Of a stretch of DNA of 6,071 nt, positions 1 through 5,318 are shown one piece after another. Source of the DNA: Solobacterium sp. (GTDB lineage Bacteria > Bacillota_I > Bacilli_A > Erysipelotrichales > Erysipelotrichaceae); the NCBI GenBank assembly GCA_016291725.1, contig JAEEYJ010000119.1:1-6071 (forward strand), given 5' to 3'. Under the pieces are notes generated by a model. That model made no database searches. It worked only from the letters and a program-made list of their open reading frames with translations, and was not told where the DNA came from. The number at the start of each line of letters is the position of its first letter. The first letter of the stretch is position 1. The translations under genes and the position numbers were made by a program.

Positions 1-502
1 GTTCCACCAGCAGATCTCCGACACAGAGCACCAGCCGGCCATGAACCAGCAGTTCAGGGACGCGGATGAATTCTTCGGCAGAAGCGTGGAAGAGTACCGG
101 AACTGGCTGATCCACAATACCCGCGAGCAGCTGGATTTCATCCTGCTGGATCTGATCCGGGCTGCTGCGGAACACCCGGTCATCTGTGACTGCCATCTGA
201 CACTGGAACAGGCAGACCGGCTGACAGAGCCTTCCCGGATTGTCTACCTGATCCGGGAACCGAAGGACAATGTCGAGGAATACTGTGCCCGGCCGGACCA
301 TCAGCCGTTCAGCCGCTGGATCCACAGCGCAACGGACTACGAACAGGCAAAAGCCACCTGCGATGAAACGCTGTATACCCTGAACAAGGACATGTACGAC
401 AATGTGAAGCACAGCAGGTACTTCTGGCTGGAGCGGGATCCGGCAAGGACGGTGGAAGAGACCGTTGCTCTGGTGGAGAAACACTTCGGACTGGCAGAAT
501 AA
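1..502 (+). CDS. Putative P-loop nucleoside/nucleotide kinase-like protein (5' end cut by window edge)
   Basis: The frame is open from base 2 to the TAA at 500-502, giving 166 visible residues. The ATG at 41 has no good Shine-Dalgarno site, and 13 sensible in-frame codons precede it, so the true start lies left of the window and the P-loop is not visible. What can be seen resembles the middle and end of a kinase of the NMP/shikimate-kinase fold. A hydrophobic strand ending in an acidic turn (VICDCHLT, about residues 59-66) is followed by a second strand (RIVYLIREP, about 79-87). Next come a charged lid-like stretch (RPDHQPFSRW) and a C-terminal amphipathic helix (EETVALVEKHF). Substrate and pathway cannot be assigned. 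The gene converges on the MATE gene and ends at a shared terminator. The reading frame is confident; the kinase label is inferred from fold-like patterns only. Confidence 0.6.
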   Translation, partial: FHQQISDTEHQPAMNQQFRDADEFFGRSVEEYRNWLIHNTREQLDFILLDLIRAAAEHPVICDCHLTLEQADRLTEPSRIVYLIREPKDNVEEYCARPDHQPFSRWIHSATDYEQAKATCDETLYTLNKDMYDNVKHSRYFWLERDPARTVEETVALVEKHFGLAE

Positions 503-505
503 AAG

Positions 506-530
506 AACCCCGGCACTGCCGGGGTTTTCT
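506..530. terminator. Bidirectional intrinsic terminator between the kinase-like gene and the MATE gene
   Basis: A perfect 9-bp stem (AACCCCGGC at 506-514, GCCGGGGTT at 518-526) closes a 3-base loop. It is followed by TTTTCTTT on the + strand and preceded by AAAAGAA, which reads as a T-rich tail (TTCTTTTATT) on the - strand. It sits 3 bases after the stop of the upstream gene and about 8 bases past the stop of the convergent gene, so it can serve both. Confidence 0.9.
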
Positions 531-537
531 TTATCAT

Positions 538-2013
538 CTATACCTTGATCGTCTTCCACCTGCCCAGTCCATAGACATACATGACAAGGCCTGTACGCAC
601 CACCTGGTCGATGAAGATCGCGTACCACGCACCCATCAGACCGAGTGCCAGAACATTGATCATCACGTGTCCAAGCACCGGACGCAGGATCAGTACGCAG
701 ATCATGGTAATGAGCGCAGTCGCCTTGGTTGCGCCGGCTCCTCTCAGGGAACCTGCCAGGATGAACTGCGGAGTCTGCACAGGCTGCAGAACACCCAGAA
801 TGATCATGACCGGAATCGCAGCTTCAATGACTGCCGGCGTATCGCTGTACAGACCGACAATGTATTTGCCGAAGAAGCCGAAGAACAGTCCCAGCAGACA
901 GCCGAAGCCGACACCGAGCCGCGAACACCTTCTGGAGTAGTGCTCTGCCATGTCCGGCCTTCTCTTGCCCAGTGACTGTCCGACCAGCGTCGTTGAACTG
1001 ACGGATATCGCCATGCCCAGCATGAATGATAGTGACTGGATGTTCATGCAGATCTGATGGGTTGCGTATCCCGGATTGCCCAGGCTCGCCACCTGTCTGG
1101 AGAACAGAATAATGCCGATACGCATCGCTGCCTGCTCCATCAGGGAAGGAATACCGACCTTGACGATGCGGGAGATGACATCCCATTCCACACCGAAGTG
1201 GCGGAAGAAGTCCAGCAGGGTCAGATGGAAGTAGTACTTGCCGCTGCCTACCGCCCGGATGGCTATGACCATTGCCACAGCCTGTCCGATCACGGTTGCC
1301 AGAGACGCACCGACAACACCGAGGGCCGGGAAGCCGAAATGGCCGTTGATCAGCAGGTAGTTCAGGCAGACGTTGACGACGTTTGCCGTCATGTTGTACA
1401 TCATCGGCAGCTTGGAGTTGCCGGTGCCCCGCAGGGCAGCTGTAAACGTCGCACCGATGCCCATGGTCGTAAAGCCGAGCATCTGGATCCGCAGGTACTG
1501 GACGCTCATACGCTCGATGTCCGCAGACAGTCCGCCGTTGGCCATGAAGGCTACCAGCGGCTTCGAAGCGAGAAAGCCGGCTATGGACGCAAAGATGCAC
1601 ACGCCCAGAGACATTACCAGACCCTGCCGCAGGGTATCGTTCGCTTTCTCGTGCATGCCGGCGCCGCGGTCCCGCGCTACGGCAGCTGTAACACCGATGT
1701 TCAGCGCAATCATCAGGGAGATGAAGATGAACTTCGGCTGGTTGGCCAGACTGACAGCGGAGATGGCATCATCACCGTTGATCATAGAACCGACCATGAT
1801 CATATCCGCCATGGATACCAGGCTGGTCAGCAGCTGCTCCACCAGGGAAGGCCAGGCAATGCGCATAATATCACGGTAAAGAACGGTTTCGTGGCAGCCT
1901 TCCGGCAGTTCCTTCCGTTCCTTGCGGGTCTTGTTCTGTTCATTCACAAGATCCTCATCCGTTCCCCAGGGGATCTCGTCGAGGTAGGTTTTCAGCATTC
2001 TTCTCTCAGACAT
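538..2013 (-). CDS. MATE family multidrug/toxin extrusion transporter
   Basis: This is a 491-residue polytopic membrane protein with the two pseudo-repeated halves typical of MATE exporters (Na+- or H+-coupled efflux of organic cations, drugs or metabolites). Half 1 opens at about residue 52 (IAWPSLVEQLLTSLVSMADMI) and half 2 near residue 285 with the matching VGIPSLMEQAAMRIGIILFS. Further family hallmarks are AALRGTGNSKLPM near residue 195, the matching LAGSLRGAGATKAT in half 2, and LGVVGASLATVIGQ. Twelve membrane segments are expected. The ATG at 2013 is preceded by GAAGGAGGG at good spacing, which fixes the start. The first 50 or so residues are a hydrophilic, charged extension not needed for the MATE fold. 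The gene has a 78-base gap from the lipoprotein gene upstream, which carries that gene's own terminator, so it is probably transcribed separately; I see no strong promoter. The substrate cannot be predicted from sequence. Confidence 0.95.
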   Translation of the reverse strand: MSERRMLKTYLDEIPWGTDEDLVNEQNKTRKERKELPEGCHETVLYRDIMRIAWPSLVEQLLTSLVSMADMIMVGSMINGDDAISAVSLANQPKFIFISLMIALNIGVTAAVARDRGAGMHEKANDTLRQGLVMSLGVCIFASIAGFLASKPLVAFMANGGLSADIERMSVQYLRIQMLGFTTMGIGATFTAALRGTGNSKLPMMYNMTANVVNVCLNYLLINGHFGFPALGVVGASLATVIGQAVAMVIAIRAVGSGKYYFHLTLLDFFRHFGVEWDVISRIVKVGIPSLMEQAAMRIGIILFSRQVASLGNPGYATHQICMNIQSLSFMLGMAISVSSTTLVGQSLGKRRPDMAEHYSRRCSRLGVGFGCLLGLFFGFFGKYIVGLYSDTPAVIEAAIPVMIILGVLQPVQTPQFILAGSLRGAGATKATALITMICVLILRPVLGHVMINVLALGLMGAWYAIFIDQVVRTGLVMYVYGLGRWKTIKV

Positions 2014-2055
2014 GCAGACCCTCCTTCATCATTCATACACGTATTATGCTAACAC

Positions 2056-2081
2056 AAAAAAGCCCCGCCTGTGCGAAGCTT
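2056..2081 (-). terminator. Intrinsic terminator of the lipoprotein gene
   Basis: Read on the - strand, AAGCTTCGC and GCGGGGCTT form a 9-bp stem (two G-T wobbles) around a 4-base ACAG loop, followed directly by a run of T. It lies about 10 bases after the lipoprotein stop codon and before the MATE gene. Confidence 0.85.
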
Positions 2082-2091
2082 CCTTGCTGTA

Positions 2092-2532
2092 TTATTCCGC
2101 AGGTACGGCTGTGACCAGGATCTCGCCTGTCGCATCATGCAGCATGATGTACAGCGTCTGGTCTCCCGGCTCCACCGCGAATTCGAGGGAACCTTCCCCG
2201 GTCAGTCCGGTTTCCTTGTACTGGCCTTCGCCGGTAAAGGTCTCGATCAGTTCCTCTGTGGACTTTCCCTCTGCATCCACCTGTCCGTCTTCCGGTACCG
2301 TCTGCTCGCCGGCTACCGTAACATCGAACGTTCCTTTGCTGAGATTGTAGTCCAGGTGCAGGATTTCTCCTTCCGCGACCGTGATGACCCCGCTGCCACC
2401 GGTTTCTTCGCTGTTGAGCGCAGTTACCTTGATGGTATTGTCAGCTGTAGATTCAATCCTTGACTCATGCTTGGCGCAGCCTGCCATCATCAGCAGCGCT
2501 GCCGCAAGCAGTCCTTTCATCATTCTTTTCAT
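2092..2532 (-). CDS. Small predicted lipoprotein of unknown function
   Basis: This is a 146-residue protein with a bacterial lipoprotein signal: positive start (MKRMMK), hydrophobic core (GLLAAALLMM), and lipobox MMAGC with the modified cysteine at residue 19. The mature part is acidic and appears rich in beta-strand, with alternating hydrophobic stretches such as SGVITVAEGEILHLDYNL and TLYIMLHDATGEILVT. It is probably a small beta-sandwich domain anchored on the outer face of the membrane. I do not recognise a named family. The frame is open 18 codons further upstream, to an ATG at 2586. AAAGGAGG lies 6 bases before the ATG at 2532, and the signal peptide begins there, so 2532 is the start. 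The gene has its own candidate promoter and terminator, so it looks monocistronic, divergent from rpmH. Confidence 0.8.
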   Translation of the reverse strand: MKRMMKGLLAAALLMMAGCAKHESRIESTADNTIKVTALNSEETGGSGVITVAEGEILHLDYNLSKGTFDVTVAGEQTVPEDGQVDAEGKSTEELIETFTGEGQYKETGLTGEGSLEFAVEPGDQTLYIMLHDATGEILVTAVPAE

Positions 2533-2558
2533 GCTTTGCCTCCTTTTTTGCCTATGAC

Positions 2559-2586
2559 ATTCTATCACTTCCTGCAGGCTGTTCAA
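2559..2586 (-). promoter_or_regulatory. Candidate sigma-A-type promoter for the lipoprotein gene
   Basis: On the - strand there is TTGAAC (2586-2581), a 16-base spacer and TAGAAT (2564-2559). The predicted transcript start is about 20 bases before the ATG, just leaving room for the AAAGGAGG ribosome site. The spacer holds an 8-base palindrome CCTGCAGG (2571-2578), which may be chance. This is a motif match only. Confidence 0.5.
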
Positions 2587-2646
2587 CCAAACGTTAAGGA
2601 TTATCCATCATTCTTAAGAACGCGGGAAAAACCCCTTCTGAATTGT

Positions 2647-2675
2647 TTGACTTTTATATGCAGGAAAAGTATTAT
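2647..2675 (+). promoter_or_regulatory. Strong sigma-A-type promoter for the rpmH-rnpA-yidC-jag operon
   Basis: TTGACT (2647-2652) and TATTAT (2670-2675) are separated by exactly 17 bases, each one mismatch from consensus. The predicted start near 2682 gives a leader of about 34 bases before rpmH. Upstream DNA is AT-rich, as expected for a highly expressed ribosomal-protein promoter. Confidence 0.8.
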
Positions 2676-2715
2676 ATATAAGCATTGTTCTTGATTTGGA
2701 CGGAGGTGGCATGCA

Positions 2716-2850
2716 ATGAAGAGAACATACCAGCCTAGTAAGAGAAAAAACAAGTCTACCCACGGCTTCAGAGCCCGCAGGGCTACTGTCGGTGGACGTA
2801 AGGTTCTGGCTAGACGCAGGGCCAAGGGCAGAAAGGTACTGTCTGCCTGA
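2716..2850 (+). CDS. rpmH: Large ribosomal subunit protein bL34
   Basis: This 44-residue, very basic protein is too short for many ORF callers. It begins [11 protein letters not shown], has the family block [20 protein letters not shown] in the middle and ends AKGRKVLSA. Length and ending match the Bacillus L34. It binds 23S rRNA in the large ribosomal subunit. The ATG at 2716 follows GGAGGT (2702-2707) by 8 bases. An ATG at 2711 is only 3 bases from the ribosome site and opens a dead-end frame (ATG CAA TGA), so it is not the start. It is the first gene of the conserved block with rnpA, yidC and jag, and is driven by the near-consensus promoter at 2647-2675. Confidence 0.97.
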   Translation: MKRTYQPSKRKNKSTHGFRARRATVGGRKVLARRRAKGRKVLSA

Positions 2851-2855
2851 AAATA

Positions 2856-2879
2856 AGCCACCTGTAGGTGGTTTTTTTT
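2856..2879 (+). terminator. Terminator-like hairpin (attenuator) between rpmH and rnpA
   Basis: The 5-bp core stem CCACC (2858-2862) / GGTGG (2867-2871) has a TGTA loop and is extendable by a G-T and an A-T pair. It is followed by eight T residues (2872-2879). It begins a few bases after the rpmH stop and ends 4 bases before the rnpA start. The position suggests partial termination that keeps L34 output above that of the downstream genes. The 3' arm GGTGG is also the only Shine-Dalgarno-like sequence before rnpA. Confidence 0.8.
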
Positions 2880-2883
2880 GACT

Positions 2884-3216
2884 ATGAAGAAGATAAACCG
2901 TGTCCGTAAATCCCGGGAGTTCCAGACTCTCATCCATACCGGAAGAAAAACTGTCTGCGACAGCTTTGTTTTGTATGTTCTTCCGAAAAAGGAGCTCCAG
3001 GCCCGCGGGGGAATCTCCCTTTCCCGCAAGATCGGCAACGCTGTCATACGCAACCGGATCAAGCGCCAGGTGCGGATGATGTGCATGGAGCTGGTGGATT
3101 TTGCGGCTGCGGAATACGACTTCATCATCATTGTACGGCACGGATACCGCACAAGATCCTACGCAGATAATAAAAATGACTTGGAAAAACTGTTCCGTGC
3201 GGCTAATATTATATAG
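2884..3216 (+). CDS. rnpA: Ribonuclease P protein component
   Basis: This 110-residue basic protein is of normal family length. It binds the RNase P RNA and helps it cleave the 5' leader from pre-tRNA. The signature RNR block is clear at residues 56-64 (RNRIKRQVR), preceded by GGISLSRKIGNAV. The N-terminal VRKSREFQTLIHTGRK and the late strand YDFIIIVRHG also match the family. ATG at 2884 gives the usual short N-terminus (MKKINRVRKSREF); a TTG at 2878 lies in the T-run and is unlikely. No good ribosome site is present: the nearest candidate, GGTGG, is 12 bases upstream and lies within the hairpin stem. The gene is followed by yidC after 30 bases, in the same operon. Confidence 0.96.
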   Translation: MKKINRVRKSREFQTLIHTGRKTVCDSFVLYVLPKKELQARGGISLSRKIGNAVIRNRIKRQVRMMCMELVDFAAAEYDFIIIVRHGYRTRSYADNKNDLEKLFRAANII

Positions 3217-3246
3217 TTACTATACGACCGATTGAAGGAGATTCCT

Positions 3247-4128
3247 ATGAAGATCAACGCTCAGATGAAAAAGATGCTGATACTCACTGCTGTCTTCCTG
3301 TTCATGGTCACCATGACAGGCTGCCGTGTCGCGACAGACGCAGACGGAGCGATCAAGCTGATTTATCCCGAAACAACATTCGCTGAAACCATGGCTTCCG
3401 AGAACTGGTTCAATGCCCTGCTGGTATGGCCGATGGCGCAGTTCATCAACAAGCTCACACCGAAGATGGGGTCTGTCGGTGCGCTGGCTGCCCTGACCCT
3501 GCTGGTCAATGCCGTCCTGCTCGTTGCTACCCTGAAGTCCCAGATCCAGCAGCAGCAGATGCAGCTTCTGCAGCCGGAGCTCGACCGGATCCAGCGCAAG
3601 TACGAAGGACGCACGGATGACGCTTCCCGCCAGAAGCAGGCGCAGGAACTGAACAAACTGTACCAGAAGTACAATGTCAATCCCCTGAGCACCATAGCGA
3701 TGACATTCCTGCAGTTCCCGATTGTCATTGCGCTCTTCCATGCAGTACAGCGTTCTTCCCTGCTGAAGTCCACACCGTTCATGGGACTGAGCCTGGAAGT
3801 ATCCCCGCTCAACGGCATGAAGGCCGGCATTTCCGGATACTTCATCATTTTCCTGGTCATGATCATCAGCCAGGCTATTACCATGTTCATGCCGCGCTGG
3901 ATGGCCAAGAAGAGAGCGCAGGAGGAAGCGGAGCGTACGCACCGCAGAGTGCAGGAAAGCAAAGCTTCCACACAGTCCAATATGATGATGATCTACATGG
4001 TCATCCTGTTCTCGGTCATCGGTCTGACACTGCCGTCCGCCATGTCCATCTACTGGACCATCTACTCTGTTGTCAACATTGTCAAGATGTTCGTTGTCCA
4101 GTCCATCATTACGAAACAAGGAGCCTGA
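3247..4128 (+). CDS. yidC: Membrane protein insertase YidC/SpoIIIJ (Oxa1 family), divergent lipoprotein form
   Basis: This 293-residue protein inserts and folds membrane proteins, alone or with SecYEG. It has a lipoprotein signal (MKKMLILTAVFLFMVTMTGC, cysteine 26) as in Gram-positive SpoIIIJ. The first core membrane helix (about 77-96) is followed by a cytoplasmic hairpin (about 98-145) with LLQPELDRIQRKYEG and ELNKLYQKYNVNPL. Later helices lie near 150-168, 197-216, 246-262 and 264-284. The start is ATG 3247, with AAGGAG 6 bases upstream; a TTG at 3232 would lack one. Oddities: by alignment from memory with Bacillus SpoIIIJ, the conserved groove arginine is Asn88, and the GCFP...QMPI motif reads STIAMTFLQFPI. 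The first hairpin starts with a Gln-rich run (QIQQQQMQ). The penultimate loop (about 218-244) is long and highly charged. The gene lies in the operon with rnpA and jag. Confidence 0.94.
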   Translation: MKINAQMKKMLILTAVFLFMVTMTGCRVATDADGAIKLIYPETTFAETMASENWFNALLVWPMAQFINKLTPKMGSVGALAALTLLVNAVLLVATLKSQIQQQQMQLLQPELDRIQRKYEGRTDDASRQKQAQELNKLYQKYNVNPLSTIAMTFLQFPIVIALFHAVQRSSLLKSTPFMGLSLEVSPLNGMKAGISGYFIIFLVMIISQAITMFMPRWMAKKRAQEEAERTHRRVQESKASTQSNMMMIYMVILFSVIGLTLPSAMSIYWTIYSVVNIVKMFVVQSIITKQGA

Positions 4129-4130
4129 TC

Positions 4131-4727
4131 ATGATTGAATATACAGCAGAAACACTGGAAGCCGCGCTGGAGCAGGCTGCCCAGGACAAGCAGTGCACCG
4201 TCGGTGAACTGAAGTACTATACCAAAGAGACAGAGAACGGTGTCACCGTCGGTGCCTACACCCAGGATGACATCAAGGAATTCATCTTCGATTATCTCGG
4301 AAACTTCTTTGTCGGCATCGGCCAGGACATCGAAGTGGCCATCGAAGAAACCGATACCAACGGCTTCATTGTCCGCCTGAACGCCGACAACAACGCCGTG
4401 CTCATCGGCAGGCAAGGAAAGACGCTCACGGCGTTCAACACTGTGATGCGCGGGGCTGTGAACTCCGAGTTCAGAAGCCGCATCGATGTCCTGATCGATA
4501 TCAACAACTACAAGGAAGAGCGCTACAGCAAGCTGAGCTACATTGCCAAGACCAATGCCAAGCAGGTCCAGCGCTCCCATGTGGACGCTTCCCTGGATCC
4601 CATGCCAAATGATGAGCGCAAGGTCGTGCACAAGACGCTGTCCGGCTGGCACAACATCCACACCCAGAGTGAGGGTGAGGGACCGGACAGGCACGTTGTC
4701 ATCAAATACGTACCGGATGAAGAGTGA
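4131..4727 (+). CDS. jag: Jag/KhpB (EloR) RNA-binding protein with Jag-N, KH and R3H domains
   Basis: This 198-residue cytoplasmic protein has a Jag-N domain at about 1-50 (EYTAETLEAALEQAAQ). A type II KH domain at about 60-130 carries the GXXG loop GRQG at 93-96 (LIGRQGKTL). A C-terminal R3H domain at about 150-196 carries the R-x3-H motif, Arg163 and His167 (DERKVVHKTL). In Firmicutes, Jag/KhpB partners with KhpA to bind RNA and affect cell elongation and division; that role is family knowledge. The linker between Jag-N and KH is short, making the protein smaller than the streptococcal homologues but close to Bacillus Jag. The ATG is 2 bases after the yidC stop and its ribosome site (AAGGAG) lies inside yidC, so the two are translationally coupled. 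Its stop codon is inside the terminator stem. Confidence 0.96.
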   Translation: MIEYTAETLEAALEQAAQDKQCTVGELKYYTKETENGVTVGAYTQDDIKEFIFDYLGNFFVGIGQDIEVAIEETDTNGFIVRLNADNNAVLIGRQGKTLTAFNTVMRGAVNSEFRSRIDVLIDINNYKEERYSKLSYIAKTNAKQVQRSHVDASLDPMPNDERKVVHKTLSGWHNIHTQSEGEGPDRHVVIKYVPDEE

Positions 4728-4743
4728 GGAATCACTCTTTTTT
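4720..4743 (+). terminator. Intrinsic terminator of the rpmH-rnpA-yidC-jag operon
   Basis: An 8-bp stem AAGAGTGA (4720-4727) / TCACTCTT (4732-4739) has a GGAA tetraloop and runs into six T residues (4738-4743). The jag TGA stop forms the top of the 5' arm. Confidence 0.9.
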
Positions 4744-4754
4744 CATTCATAACC

Positions 4755-4778
4755 AAAAAACAGGTGTTTACCTGTTTT
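4755..4778 (-). terminator. Intrinsic terminator of ruvX
   Basis: AAAACAGGT (4757-4765) and ACCTGTTTT (4770-4778) form a 9-bp stem around a 4-base loop. On the - strand a T-run (complement of 4755-4760) follows the core stem. The ruvX TAA falls at the loop. A weaker TTTT on the + side may also back up the jag terminator. Confidence 0.8.
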
Positions 4779-5187
4779 CCTGCCTCTGCAGATAGTATTC
4801 AAGGATTCTTACCGCTGCCTGCTGGTCGATGACCTTCTTCCGCTTCTTCCGGGATACATCCAGACCGATCAGGAAGTCTTCGGAATCCCGCGTCGTACTG
4901 CGCTCATCCTGCAGAACGACCTTGATGCCGGATTCCTGCTCAATGATCTCACCGACAACCCGGGACAGCTTCGCTCTGGGCCCTTCGTCGTCATTCTCCA
5001 GCAAAGGATAGCCCATCACGATGATATCCGGCTTTTCCTTCTCTACGTATTCCAGAATCCGGTCAATCGCATCGTCGTAGTCCTCCCGGCGGAAGCGGAT
5101 GGTCTTCACCGGCGTCGCCAGAAAACCGGTATCCGACTTTGCGATACCGCAGGTAACACTCCCCAGATCCAGACTTACATACTTCAT
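4768..5187 (-). CDS. ruvX: Putative pre-16S rRNA nuclease, RuvX/YqgF family
   Basis: This 139-residue protein has the RNase H-like fold of YqgF, implicated in maturing the 5' end of 16S rRNA. Family features in order are: the opening strand with catalytic Asp7 (YVSLDLGSVTCGIAKSD), IIVMGYPL followed by EGPRAKLSRVV, LQDERSTT, and near the C-terminus SRKKRKKVIDQQAAVRILEYYL with the second catalytic aspartate. The start at 5187 is chosen because the family begins directly at this first strand and the length is then typical. The frame is open to an ATG at 5256, which has GAAGGA at 6-base spacing, whereas 5187 has no clear Shine-Dalgarno site; a 162-residue form with 23 extra residues is therefore possible. 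The gene converges on jag and diverges from the channel-like gene. Confidence 0.93.
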   Translation of the reverse strand: MKYVSLDLGSVTCGIAKSDTGFLATPVKTIRFRREDYDDAIDRILEYVEKEKPDIIVMGYPLLENDDEGPRAKLSRVVGEIIEQESGIKVVLQDERSTTRDSEDFLIGLDVSRKKRKKVIDQQAAVRILEYYLQRQENR

Positions 5188-5196
5188 TGCGGTTCC

Positions 5197-5225
5197 ATTA
5201 TACCTGAAACTGTATGCTTTGTTCA
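5197..5225 (-). promoter_or_regulatory. Candidate promoter immediately upstream of ruvX
   Basis: On the - strand a perfect TATAAT (5202-5197) lies 17 bases after TGAACA (5225-5220, four of six matches to consensus). Only 9 bases separate the -10 from the ATG at 5187, so a transcript from here would be nearly leaderless. A second TATAAT (5277-5272) sits 15 bases before the alternative ATG at 5256 but has a poor -35. Motif evidence only. Confidence 0.45.
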
Positions 5226-5256
5226 TCTGTATGGTACACTGAAAACAAGCTACCAT

Positions 5257-5268
5257 AATTATTCCTTC
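5257..5268 (-). promoter_or_regulatory. Ribosome-binding site for an alternative upstream ruvX start
   Basis: On the - strand, GAAGGA (5268-5263) is followed by six bases and an ATG at 5256-5254 in the ruvX frame. This supports a longer 162-residue product. The 23 extra residues (beginning MVACFQC) are not part of the known fold, so either this start is decoy or leader, or the protein is extended in this lineage. Confidence 0.4.
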
Positions 5269-5318
5269 ATCATTATATTTGTAGTATTTCCCTTTGCTTA
5301 GAATTCTGTGAGGCTTTT

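Noticed and set aside
1057..2052. 331-codon plus-strand open frame antisense to the MATE gene, and a 258-codon frame overlapping it on the minus strand (824-1600)
   Set aside because: Both are low-complexity, polar shadow frames of a clear MATE gene. Neither shows a motif or ribosome site that I can see.
2601..2609. DnaA-box-like TTATCCATC, as a sign of oriC near rpmH
   Set aside because: It differs from TTATCCACA at the last two bases and stands alone. A functional origin would have several boxes, and I see no cluster on either strand.
2711..2719. Mini-ORF ATG CAA TGA overlapping the rpmH start, as a possible regulatory leader peptide
   Set aside because: It is only 3 bases from the ribosome site, too close for initiation, and two codons long. 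It is most simply chance overlap with the real start at 2716.
2601..3152. Minus-strand open frames over rpmH and rnpA
   Set aside because: They lie antisense to two highly conserved genes and have no recognisable product.
3220..4119. Long open frame (299 codons) on the minus strand antisense to yidC
   Set aside because: It mirrors the yidC codon pattern, its product is rich in His, Gln and Asp without any domain, and yidC is unmistakable on the other strand.
5299..5304. TAGAAT as a -10 element for the channel-like gene
   Set aside because: No acceptable -35 at 16-18 bases upstream, and the start would fall on the ribosome site, so I did not annotate it.
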